NCBI GenBank assembly: GCA_964516635.1 | Contig: CAZEZY010000067.1 | Coordinates: 1-13,298 of the forward strand | DNA length: 13,298 bases | DNA from: CAZEZY01 sp964516635 | Lineage (GTDB): Bacteria; Pseudomonadota; Gammaproteobacteria; Burkholderiales; Burkholderiaceae_C | Direction: 5' to 3' | Shown here: positions 1 to 8,354 of the stretch, piece after piece | Layout of the letters: every line of letters begins with the position of its first letter | How positions within the stretch are numbered: position 1 is the first letter of the stretch | The notes under the pieces: generated by a model | What the model saw: only the letters and a program-made list of their open reading frames with translations | Told to the model about the DNA's origin: nothing | Database searches by the model: none | Position numbers and translations under genes: made by a program

Positions 1-1
1 G

Positions 2-544
2 GTTGATACGACGAATCGACAGTATTGGATACCCCGTTGCCCACATGCTGCTGCCAAGGTGGCTGCCCAATGGCCAAATGGCAAGGTGGTGGGTCTTTGT
101 CCCTATGGGGCCAGCAAGCGCAGGCATTTGTCCGATGGGCAAATCGAATTTTTGGCCGAAACTATACTGTCACAATCAGGCACGAGCTTGTTGATGATTG
201 TCCTGCCGGATCAAGTGCATGCCATTCAAATGGTCTTTGCGCACAAACCATGGTTTGGAAAGATGGTGTTTCAGCCAACCAGTGACTTCTTTGAGTTGTG
301 TTCACAGGTGGCTCACTGTGATGCCGTCGTGTCTGTCGATACCGCCATGGTTCACATCGCTTCAGGTCTAGGGAAACCCTTGCTTGCGCTCTATGCCGAC
401 GATGGGCCTCATACAGTGAACTTTCAATGCTGGCATGCCAACAGTCCGCAGGCCGCGTGTCAATTTGTGTTGATTGGGTCACCCCAGTTCAGCGTTGAAG
501 AGCAGTTGGAACTCAGGTCTGGTTTACAGTTTTTTGAGCAATGA
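2..544 (+). CDS. Glycosyltransferase family 9 (heptosyltransferase-like), C-terminal part; 5' end outside window
   Basis: The reading frame is open from the left edge (first full codon at base 2) to TGA at 542-544, about 180 residues, so the N-terminal domain is missing. The visible part matches the C-terminal nucleotide-sugar-binding half of family 9 enzymes. It contains a VGLCPYGASKRRHLS stretch, equivalent to the usual 'hPGA...K.W' strand, then VSVDTAMVHIASGLGKP followed by LLALY, the family's signature 'D(T)..hH.A..LG.P.(h)aLf' loop. These enzymes transfer heptose or related sugars from ADP- or nucleotide-activated donors to LPS core at the inner membrane. Substrate cannot be read from this half. 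The gene is AT-richer than the genes to its right (27/60 G+C at 241-300). Its last 32 bases overlap the 3' end of the convergent methyltransferase gene. An O-antigen or capsule glycosyltransferase role is equally possible. Confidence 0.85.
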   Translation, partial: VDTTNRQYWIPRCPHAAAKVAAQWPNGKVVGLCPYGASKRRHLSDGQIEFLAETILSQSGTSLLMIVLPDQVHAIQMVFAHKPWFGKMVFQPTSDFFELCSQVAHCDAVVSVDTAMVHIASGLGKPLLALYADDGPHTVNFQCWHANSPQAACQFVLIGSPQFSVEEQLELRSGLQFFEQ

Positions 545-1217
545 CTTGAATTTGGGCCAGTGCATCGCGGCTGGTTTGGTCCACTGGGTAGCCATAACGG
601 TGAAAATATAAGTCTTCGACCCAATAGGTGACCTGTTTTCTTTTGTCCGGCCACGGTTTCAAAATTGCCCTTAGCATTTTGCGAGCCCACTTCAAAGAAA
701 TCAAGGGCGTTTCAACTGTGCCTTGCTTGGGTGATATCAAACCGTAGTTGTAACCTTGGTCTTGAACTTGAATGTCCACAATTTGGGCTAGGGGCAGTTG
801 GGAAATCAATTCGTTAATGTCGTAAGACACCGGAGAAAATTTGGTTTTTCCTCCTAAGCGAAAGGTGACCTTATGGTCGCTATTGAAACGACTGGGCCAC
901 ATCCCTTGTTCATACAAGTCTTCATGGGGCACCACAGTCACCAGAAATCCACCTGGTTTTACCAGAGACCACCACTGTTCAATTGCTGACTTTGGGTCGG
1001 GCATATGTTCAAGGCAATGGCTGCTGTAGACTGTGTCATAACTTTCAGCTGGCAAAAAATCGGCGATGCGCTGAGCGTCGCCATGTTCTTTGTCAAACGG
1101 TTGTGCGCCAGGGCAAACAATGTCACTTCCGCAGCCAATATCAAGTACTTTGCCTTTGAGGTATTTTGTTGAAAAGTCAGCTGCTCGTACCCTGTTTGTT
1201 TTCGCTGTTTCATCCAT
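513..1217 (-). CDS. Class I SAM-dependent methyltransferase (Methyltransf_11 type), surface-glycan context
   Basis: This is a 234-residue protein. Motif I, VLDIGCGS (residues 24-31), binds S-adenosylmethionine. The post-motif region YDTVYSSHCLEHMPDP (60-75) and the LVKPGGFLVTVVP strand (85-97) are typical of the methyltransferase 11/23 families found in O-antigen and LPS clusters. The acceptor is unknown; a sugar hydroxyl or a lipid-linked glycan is likely from context. The chosen start is ATG at 1217-1215. The frame stays open far upstream, but that part runs antisense to a real glycosyltransferase and has no methyltransferase homology. I see no Shine-Dalgarno sequence before this ATG. A TATACT hexamer sits at 1229-1224, which would put transcription start at or next to the ATG. 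Base composition is low (52/120 G+C at 601-720), unlike the genes from 1257 on, suggesting separate origin. The 3' end overlaps the convergent family 9 gene by 32 bp. Confidence 0.85.
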   Translation of the reverse strand: MDETAKTNRVRAADFSTKYLKGKVLDIGCGSDIVCPGAQPFDKEHGDAQRIADFLPAESYDTVYSSHCLEHMPDPKSAIEQWWSLVKPGGFLVTVVPHEDLYEQGMWPSRFNSDHKVTFRLGGKTKFSPVSYDINELISQLPLAQIVDIQVQDQGYNYGLISPKQGTVETPLISLKWARKMLRAILKPWPDKRKQVTYWVEDLYFHRYGYPVDQTSRDALAQIQVIAQKTVNQT

Positions 1218-1256
1218 TGACAAAGTATACAGCGGCAGCCTGCTAAAGTTCGTTAA

Positions 1257-2039
1257 ATGACCACCCTCTCCGCCATCATCATCACCAAAAACGAGGCAGC
1301 GCACCTGTCGCAGTGCCTGCAGACCTTGCAGTGGGCCGATGAAATCATCGTGCTGGACTCGGGCAGCACGGACGCCACTTGCGACATCGCAGCCAGGCAT
1401 GGTGCGCGTGTCGAGCAGGCTGCGGACTGGCAGGGCTTTGGCGTGCAGCGCCAGCGTGCCCAAGCGCTGGCCCGGTGCGAATGGGTGTTGATGGTGGATG
1501 CCGACGAGCGTGTCACCCCCGAATTGCAGCAATCGATCCAGCGCACCATTCAAGGCCCGCTCGTGATTGGGCGTATGGCCCGTTTGAGCTGGTGCTTCGG
1601 GGGCTTCATTCGCCATGCAGGCTGGTACCCGGATCCGGTTGATCGTCTCTACCCTCGGGCTGCAGCGCAGTACAACGCCGCGCTGGTTCACGAGAAGTTG
1701 CAAAACCCGAAAGGCTTGCCTGTCCAGCGTTTGCAGGGCGATTTGCTGCACTTCACTTACGACAGCATGCGCCATTACCTGGTCAAGTCGGCCCAGTATG
1801 CCGAGTTGTGGGCCCAGGCGCGGCATGCGCAGGGGCGCACCACCAGCCTGACAGCAGCGTTTTTGCATGGGGTGGGTTGCTTTGTGCGGATGTATCTGTT
1901 CAAAGCCGGTTTTCTGGACGGCCGGCGCGGTTTGCTGCTGGCTCTGCTCTCGGCCCACTCCACCTACGTCAAATACGCAGATCTCTGGTTGCGCGGTCAG
2001 CCGCAGCGTTCTCAGGTGGACACGCCAAAATCGCCATGA
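1257..2039 (+). CDS. Glycosyltransferase family 2, WaaE/KdtX-like LPS core glycosyltransferase
   Basis: This 260-residue GT-A fold enzyme opens with SAIIITKNEAAHLSQCL (residues 5-21) and DEIIVLDSGSTD (29-39), the nucleotide-sugar-binding strands of family 2. DADER (81-85) is the metal-binding DXD motif. The LVHEKL stretch (143-148) and a hydrophobic, basic C-terminal segment (about 212-250) are shared with the WaaE/KdtX group, which adds beta-linked glucose to inner-core heptose in enterobacteria. The role here is inferred from that resemblance and from the neighbouring LPS genes; the exact sugar is not readable. Its TGA overlaps the ATG of the next gene (ATGA at 2036-2039), so the two are translationally coupled. 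It is divergent from the methyltransferase across a 39-bp gap. G+C content is clearly higher than to its left. The ribosome binding site is weak (TAAAG about 9 bases before ATG). Confidence 0.9.
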   Translation: MTTLSAIIITKNEAAHLSQCLQTLQWADEIIVLDSGSTDATCDIAARHGARVEQAADWQGFGVQRQRAQALARCEWVLMVDADERVTPELQQSIQRTIQGPLVIGRMARLSWCFGGFIRHAGWYPDPVDRLYPRAAAQYNAALVHEKLQNPKGLPVQRLQGDLLHFTYDSMRHYLVKSAQYAELWAQARHAQGRTTSLTAAFLHGVGCFVRMYLFKAGFLDGRRGLLLALLSAHSTYVKYADLWLRGQPQRSQVDTPKSP

Positions 2040-3046
2040 CCTCGCCACGCATTCTGGTCGTCCGCAACGACAAGCTGGGGGATTTCATGCTCGCGTGGCC
2101 TGCCTTGGCCATGCTCAAGCAGTCTCTGCCCGACGCCCACCTCACGGTCCTGGTGCCGCGCTACACCCAGGAACTGGCCATGATTTGCCCCTGGGTGGAT
2201 GGCGTTCTGACCGACCCGGACGAACTGAGTCAAGTGAATCGCAAGCGCTTTGATGCAGTGCTGACCCTGTTTTCGACCCGGCGTATCGGCTGGCAGGTCT
2301 TCAAGGGGCGCATTCCCGTGCGCATGGCACCGGCCACCAAGCTGGCCCAGTTGTTCTACAACCATCGCGTGGTGCAACGCCGTTCCCGTTCAGAAAAGCC
2401 TGAGTACGTGTACAACCTGGAATTGGCGCGCGCCTTCTTGCAGCAACTGGGCGTGCCCGCTGTTGAGCCATCAGCGCCTTACTGGCCCCTGCCATCCGAA
2501 CAGGTCCGTCTGCAGCGGGCGCATCTGGCGCAATGCCTGGGGGTGGATGCCTCGCGCCCCTGGTTTTTTGTGCATGCAGGCTCCGGCGGTTCGGCCAGCA
2601 ATGTGTCTGTCGAACAATACGCGGTGCTGGTGCAGCAGATCCATCTACGTGGCCTTGAACCGGTTCAATGGGTATTCACCTGTGGGCCGGGCGAAGAAGC
2701 CAAAGCCGAGGCATTGAATCGCTTGTGTGCGGGGATGGGTGGCGTGGTTTATCGGTCTAAGGATGGGTTGGCGGCGTTCGCCCGCAGCCTCTCTACTGCG
2801 CAGATGCTGATCGCGGGCTCGACTGGGCCGCTGCATGTGGCCGGTGTGCTGGATGTGCCCACCGTCGGGTTTTTCCCGGCCAAACGATCTTCGACTGCGC
2901 TGCGGTGGCGGCCTTGCAACGCCCCAGGCCGCACCCTGGCGTTCAGCCCAGACACCCAGCACCACGAGCCGGATGACATGGCATCCATCGACATGGGGGC
3001 TTGTGCCAAAGCGGTGGTGGCCTGGTATCAGGGGCTGGCGTCGTAA
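2036..3046 (+). CDS. Glycosyltransferase family 9, ADP-heptose:LPS heptosyltransferase-like
   Basis: This is a 336-residue GT-B protein of normal length for the heptosyltransferase family (WaaC/WaaF/WaaQ). The N-terminus ILVVRNDKLGDFML (residues 6-19) carries the conserved Gly-Asp after the first strand; Asp16 is in the position of the catalytic aspartate of WaaC. FVHAGSGGSASN (178-189) and GSTGPLHVAGVLDVPTVGFF (261-280) form the donor-binding C-terminal domain. It probably acts at the cytoplasmic face of the inner membrane, adding heptose to the Kdo-lipid A core. Which heptose cannot be decided from sequence alone. The start is the ATG overlapping the stop of the upstream family 2 gene. The frame is open further upstream, but that stretch is antisense-like noise over the neighbour. 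The 3' end overlaps the convergent waaA-kdkA gene by 19 bp (3028-3046), leaving no room for an intervening terminator. Confidence 0.92.
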   Translation: MTSPRILVVRNDKLGDFMLAWPALAMLKQSLPDAHLTVLVPRYTQELAMICPWVDGVLTDPDELSQVNRKRFDAVLTLFSTRRIGWQVFKGRIPVRMAPATKLAQLFYNHRVVQRRSRSEKPEYVYNLELARAFLQQLGVPAVEPSAPYWPLPSEQVRLQRAHLAQCLGVDASRPWFFVHAGSGGSASNVSVEQYAVLVQQIHLRGLEPVQWVFTCGPGEEAKAEALNRLCAGMGGVVYRSKDGLAAFARSLSTAQMLIAGSTGPLHVAGVLDVPTVGFFPAKRSSTALRWRPCNAPGRTLAFSPDTQHHEPDDMASIDMGACAKAVVAWYQGLAS

Positions 3047-5121
3047 CCGTTCAGCAAGGCGGGCCAGTCTTCAGCTTCCTGCCAGTGCAAAGCCTGCCGC
3101 TTGTGTTCTTTGAGAAGTGATCGCCTGAGTCTTGCGAGGTTGCGCGTTTTCCAATCATCTCCGCCGCGCCGCTCGCATTTGTCAAAGTCCACCACATACA
3201 CCTGACCTTGAGGGTCGAGCAAAAGGTTGTGGGCGTTGAGGTCGGCATGGAAGACCTGATGCCGGTGCAGTGCCGCAATGGCCTGACCGACCGCTTTCCA
3301 CTCATGCGCCGAGAGGGCGCGCTCACGCAACAGCTGAATCAGATTCCGGGTATTGGGCAGCCATTCCATCGCGATGTCTGCCCGGTATCGGCTGAATTGC
3401 CCCATGAGGGCATGCGTGCGCTGGTAATGGGCCGCAACTGGCGCAGGCACAGGCAGCCCCATGCTGTGCATGGCGCGCAGCAGCACCAGTTCTTGCATGC
3501 CCCGGCTTCGAGCGGGCGCTGTGGGGGGGTAGGTGTCGTGGGTGAGCCGTGCCATCCACCCGCCTCGACGGTAATGCCTGAGCACCCACAGTCGACCATT
3601 GTGCTCCACGCGGTAGGCTTGCCCACGGCCACTGCCTGCAGCCAGATTCACGCCCTGGGGGCTCTGCAGGACCGAGTCCAGCTGCCGTGACAGGGCCTCG
3701 TCACTCACGTCTGCCGATGCATCGGCGGTGGCGTTGGCCACCCGCCACCAGACATTCCCTGCCGAGCCGACCGCCCGGATCGGCGGCATGGGCTGGCGTG
3801 GCCACGAGGGCAGCGTGCGCAACGCATGCAAGGTTCGCTGGGCGCTGCCTTGCTGGCTGGCAACGAATCGCTGAGCCGCCGTCTGCATCGCGGCGTGGCT
3901 GGCATCATCGGTGGTGATCTCGGTCGCCGCCTGCCACAACCCCGAGGCAGACACACGCAGGGCACATTGCCTTTCCACCATCTGGTTGTACAGGTCCGGA
4001 AACTGATGCGTGTGGGGGCCAAAAACCACCGGGCAACCCGCTGCCAAGGCTTCCAGTGCATTGTGCCCACCCACCGGCGCCCAGGTGCCGCCCATCAGGC
4101 ACAGCCGGGCTGATGCGTACACCTGCGCCAGCTCACCGATCGAGTCCAGCAGCCAGATCTGCGTGTCGGCATTCAACGCGTGGTCCTCGCTTCGAATGGC
4201 GAGCGTTTTTCCGGCTTGCAGCCCGAGTCTCTCCTCAAGCTGGCGAGCCACCTCGCTGAAACGCTGTGGGTGCCTGGGGGCCAGCACCAGAAGCGGTGGG
4301 GGCGCATGAGCGGGGGCTGCTTGATGCCAAGACCGCAGAAAGTTTAGCCAGCCGGGCAGCAGGATCTCTTCATCGCCAGCGTGGGTGCTGGCTGCCACGA
4401 TCACGGTTCGATGGGCCAAAGCCATCGCGATCTTGTTGCTGGAGGCGACGGGCAGAGGCTGGTCAAATTTCAGATTGCCGAGGGTGTGAATGCGCGCCGG
4501 CTCAACCCCCAGTTGACCAAAATGTTCGGCACTGGCCGGGTCAGCGCACAAGATCAGTCGCAGGCTGCGAAGCCGTTCGCGCATCCACAACGAACGGTAC
4601 GGCCATCGGTCAACGCTGGTGGCACGCAGCCGGGCATTGGCCACCACCACATCCACCGCATGCTGTTCGCACTGCCACAACCACTCGGGCCACAACTCCC
4701 TTTCCAGCAACAGCAAGGCACGCGGCTGGGCATGACGCAAAAAGCGCTTGACCACACCCGCTTGGTCGAGCGGTGCAAAAAAAATCGGAGACCCCGAAGG
4801 CAAGCGCTCCGAGAGCAGTCTTTTGGCGGCGGGCGTCTGCGTGGTCCAGACCAGCGACTCAGTCCCCCAACTGGCTTGCAGTTCATGGAGCAGCGTCAAG
4901 CCCGCCTGCGCTTCGCCTACAGAGGCGACATGGACCCATAGCCCCCCTCGGACCGACGGATTCGGCTGAATCACGCCCAGGCGTTCGCCCAAGCCTTTTC
5001 GGTAACCCGGTTCTTTGAAGCTCCGCAACACCAGCCACAGCAGCACAGGCAGGGTCAGGGCGTAGGCCAGCAGTCGGTACATCCATTGTCCCAGGCCTGG
5101 TCCGGCAGATTTCTGTCTCAT
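3028..5121 (-). CDS. waaA: WaaA-KdkA fusion: Kdo transferase with C-terminal Kdo kinase
   Basis: A single uninterrupted 697-residue frame holds two complete enzymes. Residues 14-440 are Kdo transferase: a membrane-anchoring N-terminus (15-32), VASVGEAQAG (65-74, Glu70 in the position of the catalytic general base), LLERELWPEWLW (138-149), GNLKFD (215-220), MGGTWAPVGGHNALEALAAG (343-362) and VVFGPHTHQF (365-374). Residues about 455-697 are a 3-deoxy-D-manno-octulosonate kinase of the KdkA/InaA protein-kinase-like fold: VLRHYRRGGWMARL (513-526), HADLNAHNLLLD (625-636, catalytic Asp627) and VVDFDKC (643-649, metal-binding Asp645). A short low-conservation linker, about 440-455, joins them. KdkA-type kinases phosphorylate Kdo at O-4, as in Haemophilus, so the product is expected to be Kdo-phosphate on lipid A. 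I chose the ATG at 5121 because AGGGGAG lies 7 bases upstream (5135-5129). An ATG at 5082 (Met14) also fits the family but has no good ribosome binding site. Confidence 0.93.
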   Translation of the reverse strand: MRQKSAGPGLGQWMYRLLAYALTLPVLLWLVLRSFKEPGYRKGLGERLGVIQPNPSVRGGLWVHVASVGEAQAGLTLLHELQASWGTESLVWTTQTPAAKRLLSERLPSGSPIFFAPLDQAGVVKRFLRHAQPRALLLLERELWPEWLWQCEQHAVDVVVANARLRATSVDRWPYRSLWMRERLRSLRLILCADPASAEHFGQLGVEPARIHTLGNLKFDQPLPVASSNKIAMALAHRTVIVAASTHAGDEEILLPGWLNFLRSWHQAAPAHAPPPLLVLAPRHPQRFSEVARQLEERLGLQAGKTLAIRSEDHALNADTQIWLLDSIGELAQVYASARLCLMGGTWAPVGGHNALEALAAGCPVVFGPHTHQFPDLYNQMVERQCALRVSASGLWQAATEITTDDASHAAMQTAAQRFVASQQGSAQRTLHALRTLPSWPRQPMPPIRAVGSAGNVWWRVANATADASADVSDEALSRQLDSVLQSPQGVNLAAGSGRGQAYRVEHNGRLWVLRHYRRGGWMARLTHDTYPPTAPARSRGMQELVLLRAMHSMGLPVPAPVAAHYQRTHALMGQFSRYRADIAMEWLPNTRNLIQLLRERALSAHEWKAVGQAIAALHRHQVFHADLNAHNLLLDPQGQVYVVDFDKCERRGGDDWKTRNLARLRRSLLKEHKRQALHWQEAEDWPALLNGYDASP

Positions 5122-5128
5122 GCCAAGG

Positions 5129-5135
5129 CTCCCCT
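5129..5135 (-). promoter_or_regulatory. Ribosome binding site deciding the waaA-kdkA start
   Basis: On the reverse strand AGGGGAG precedes the ATG at 5121 by 7 bases, an ideal spacing. The alternative in-frame ATG at 5082 lacks such a sequence. The 104-bp divergent gap to rfbA (5122-5225) must also hold promoters for both genes. It contains a tandem GTCAAG hexamer (5152-5163), but no convincing -35/-10 pair on either strand. Confidence 0.6.
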
Positions 5136-5225
5136 CAGGCGACGGATGGGCGTCAAGGTCAAGTCCGTTTTCTTTCGTATTACGCTTAACATCGCAACCA
5201 GTGTGAACAAACAGGGAGCACCTTC

Positions 5226-6095
5226 ATGCACCGCAAAGGCCTCATCCTCGCCGGAGGCTCCGGCACCCGGCTGCACCCGGCCACGCTGGCCATCAGCAAA
5301 CAGCTCCTGCCGGTGTACGACAAGCCGATGATCTACTACCCGCTGAGTACCCTCATGCTGGCTGGCATGCGGGATGTGCTCATCATCAGCACCCCTCAGG
5401 ACACGCCGCGCTTCCAACAGTTGCTGGGTGATGGCTCGGCATGGGGCATGAACCTGCAGTATGCCGTCCAGCCCAGCCCCGACGGACTGGCACAGGCCTT
5501 CATTATCGGTGACTCTTTCATCGGCCACTCCCCCAGCGCGCTGGTGCTGGGCGACAACATCTACTACGGCCATGACTTCCAGCCCCTGCTCAAAAGCGCC
5601 AGCGCGCAGACCACGGGCGCCACCGTGTTCGCTTACCACGTGACGGACCCGGAACGCTATGGCGTGGTCGAGTTCGACCGCGAGGGCAGGGCCATCAGCA
5701 TCGAAGAAAAACCCAAGGTGCCCAAAAGCAACTTTGCGGTCACGGGCCTGTATTTCTACGACTCTCAGGTGGTCGATATGGCCAAGGCCGTGAAGCCCAG
5801 TGCCCGGGGCGAGCTCGAGATCACCACCGTGAACCAGACTTACCTGCAGCAAGGCCAGTTGAATGTGCAAACCATGGGACGGGGCTATGCCTGGCTTGAC
5901 ACCGGCACCCACGACAGCCTGCTCGATGCCAGCCAGTTCATCGCCACGCTGGAGCGCCGCCAGGGGCTCAAGGTGGCCTGCCCGGAAGAAATCGCCTGGC
6001 GCAGCGGCTGGATCGATGACGAGCAACTCCACCAACTGGCCCAACCCCTGATCAAAAACGGCTATGGTCAGTACCTGCGCGCGTTGCTGAAATAA
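5226..6095 (+). CDS. rfbA: Glucose-1-phosphate thymidylyltransferase (dTDP-L-rhamnose pathway, step 1)
   Basis: This is a 289-residue protein, the usual length for RmlA. It makes dTDP-glucose from glucose 1-phosphate and dTTP in the cytoplasm. GLILAGGSGTRLHP (residues 5-18) is the nucleotidyltransferase signature, followed by KQLLPVYDKPMIYYPLSTLM (25-44), the catalytic metal-binding Asp110 in LVLGDNIYYG, then EEKPKVPKSN, FAVTGLYFYD and GYAWLDTGTHDSL. All key elements are present. AGGGAG at 5213-5218, 7 bases before the ATG, supports the start. The gene is divergent from waaA-kdkA and lies 15 bp upstream of rfbC, so the two are surely cotranscribed. The usual partners rfbB and rfbD are not next to it, so the operon is half a pathway in this window. 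Confidence 0.97.
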   Translation: MHRKGLILAGGSGTRLHPATLAISKQLLPVYDKPMIYYPLSTLMLAGMRDVLIISTPQDTPRFQQLLGDGSAWGMNLQYAVQPSPDGLAQAFIIGDSFIGHSPSALVLGDNIYYGHDFQPLLKSASAQTTGATVFAYHVTDPERYGVVEFDREGRAISIEEKPKVPKSNFAVTGLYFYDSQVVDMAKAVKPSARGELEITTVNQTYLQQGQLNVQTMGRGYAWLDTGTHDSLLDASQFIATLERRQGLKVACPEEIAWRSGWIDDEQLHQLAQPLIKNGYGQYLRALLK

Positions 6096-6110
6096 TCCAG
6101 AATCACCGAC

Positions 6111-6665
6111 ATGCCTTACATCGCTACGCCCACGGCCATCCCCGAAGTCCTGGTGCTGGAGCCTCAGGTTTTCGCAGATGCTCGAGGGTTTTTCTTCGAA
6201 AGCTACAACCAGCGCCACTTCGAGCAGGCCACGGGCCTCCAGGGTGTGCACTTTGTGCAAGACAACCACAGCAAATCCGCGAAGGGCGTGCTGCGCGGTC
6301 TGCATTACCAGATCCAGCACCCGCAGGGCAAGCTGGTGCGCGTGCTGCAGGGTGAGGTGTTTGATGTGGCCGTGGACATGCGCCGTTCCTCACCCACTTT
6401 CGGGCGCTGGGTGGCCGAAGTGCTGAGTGCCGACAACAAAAAGCAGTTGTGGGTGCCCCCTGGCTTTGCGCACGGCTTTCTGGTGTTGAGCGAAACGGCC
6501 GAATTCCTCTACAAAACCACCGATTACTGGTTTCCTGAACACGAGCGCAGCGTGCGCTGGAGCGATCCTCAACTGGTCATCGACTGGCCTTTAGAGGGGG
6601 CACCTTTGCTCGCGGCGAAAGATCAGAACGCTCCCTGGTTGGCCGACGCGGCCGTTTTTGAATAG
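6111..6665 (+). CDS. rfbC: dTDP-4-dehydrorhamnose 3,5-epimerase (dTDP-L-rhamnose pathway, step 3)
   Basis: This 184-residue cupin epimerase converts dTDP-4-keto-6-deoxyglucose to dTDP-4-keto-L-rhamnose. ADARGFFFESYN (residues 22-33) and QDNHSKSAKGVLRGLHYQ (50-67) carry the substrate-binding Arg62 and the catalytic His65. Lys74 follows in PQGKLVRVLQGEVFDVAVDM, and VPPGFAHGFLVLSE (115-128) and FLYKTTDYW (132-140, with the catalytic Tyr134) complete the active site. Length and order match RmlC throughout, with no damage seen. It follows rfbA by 15 bp. The next gene's likely ATG is 34 bp beyond its stop, so the asparaginase gene may belong to the same transcript. Confidence 0.97.
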   Translation: MPYIATPTAIPEVLVLEPQVFADARGFFFESYNQRHFEQATGLQGVHFVQDNHSKSAKGVLRGLHYQIQHPQGKLVRVLQGEVFDVAVDMRRSSPTFGRWVAEVLSADNKKQLWVPPGFAHGFLVLSETAEFLYKTTDYWFPEHERSVRWSDPQLVIDWPLEGAPLLAAKDQNAPWLADAAVFE

Positions 6666-6687
6666 CGGCTTTCGGGCCGCGGAAAGC
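6665..6687 (+). repeat. Competing short inverted repeats in the rfbC-asparaginase gap
   Basis: GCGGC (6665-6669) pairs with GCCGC (6676-6680). Overlapping it, GCTTTC (6668-6673) pairs with GAAAGC (6682-6687). The two hairpins are mutually exclusive. Neither is followed by a T-run, so this is not an intrinsic terminator. It could influence translation of the asparaginase gene starting at 6700, or be chance in GC-rich sequence. Confidence 0.3.
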
Positions 6688-6699
6688 GATTCACATCCC

Positions 6700-7656
<957 letters not shown>

Positions 7657-7660
7657 GGTT

Positions 7661-8317
7661 TTAGCTTTCCAGCGCTGCGAAGGCGCGCGCGGTGATGTCG
7701 TCCACCGAGCCCATGCCGCTGATTGCACGGTACTTGGGTGCAGCGGCGGGATCGGCTTTGGCCCAGTTGCTGTAATAGTCCACCAGCGGGCGGGTCTGGG
7801 CGCTGTAGACGTCCAGGCGCTTTTTCACGGTCTCTTCCTTGTCGTCGTCGCGCTGGACCAGGGGTTCGCCCGTCACGTCGTCCTGACCAGACACCTTGGG
7901 AGGGTTGAACTTGACATGATAGGTGCGGCCCGAGGCCGGGTGGGAGCGGCGGCCGCTCATGCGTTCGATGATGGCTTCAAAGGGCACATCGATTTCGAGC
8001 ACGTAGTCGAGTTTGACGCCGGCGGCCCTCATGGCGTCGGCCTGGGGAATCGTGCGGGGGAAACCATCAAAGAGGAAGCCGTTGGCACAGTCAGACTGGG
8101 CGATACGGTCTTTCACCAGGTTGATGATGAGTTCGTCGGAGACCAGACCGCCCGCGTCCATGACCTTCTTGGCTTCCAGACCCAGGGGGGTGCCGGCCTT
8201 GACAGCGGCGCGCAGCATGTCGCCGGTGGAGATCTGGGGGATGCCGTATTTCTGGCAGATGAAGGAGGCTTGGGTGCCCTTGCCGGCGCCGGGTGCGCCC
8301 AACAGAATCAGTCTCAT
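7661..8317 (-). CDS. adk: Adenylate kinase
   Basis: This 218-residue enzyme interconverts ATP + AMP and 2 ADP in the cytoplasm. GAPGAGKGT (residues 7-15) is the P-loop, ISTGDMLRAAV (29-39) binds AMP, and FLFDGFPRT (81-89) is the adenylate kinase signature. The long LID runs about 122-159 (GRRSHPASGRTYHV to QRDDDKEE) and lacks the four-cysteine zinc site, as in Gram-negative enzymes. The length is normal for the long form. AAAGGAAAG directly before the ATG is a good ribosome binding site. The gene follows kdsB in the same direction after a 117-bp gap containing candidate promoter elements, so it may be transcribed both by read-through and separately. Confidence 0.98.
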   Translation of the reverse strand: MRLILLGAPGAGKGTQASFICQKYGIPQISTGDMLRAAVKAGTPLGLEAKKVMDAGGLVSDELIINLVKDRIAQSDCANGFLFDGFPRTIPQADAMRAAGVKLDYVLEIDVPFEAIIERMSGRRSHPASGRTYHVKFNPPKVSGQDDVTGEPLVQRDDDKEETVKKRLDVYSAQTRPLVDYYSNWAKADPAAAPKYRAISGMGSVDDITARAFAALES

Positions 8318-8354
8318 GACTTTCCTTTTAGCTTCACAGTTTCAAATGCGTGCA

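Noticed and set aside
1218..2048. The methyltransferase frame stays open upstream on the reverse strand, giving a possible 511-residue protein
   Set aside because: The added 277 residues lie antisense to a clear family 2 glycosyltransferase, have no methyltransferase features and are His/Arg/Gln-rich as expected for a complementary frame. The class I fold begins just after the ATG at 1217.
5152..5163. Tandem GTCAAG hexamer (TTGAC twice on the reverse strand) as a waaA promoter
   Set aside because: No -10 element lies at suitable spacing from either copy before the ribosome binding site.
5118..6320. Open 400-codon reverse frame over rfbA and the start of rfbC
   Set aside because: It is a complementary-strand shadow of rfbA/rfbC; the composition is low-information (Ala/Gly/Val/His) and no domain is recognisable.
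6658..6699. TTG start for the asparaginase overlapping rfbC
   Set aside because: The extra 14 residues have no family support, and ATG 6700 places the first beta strand at the usual position.
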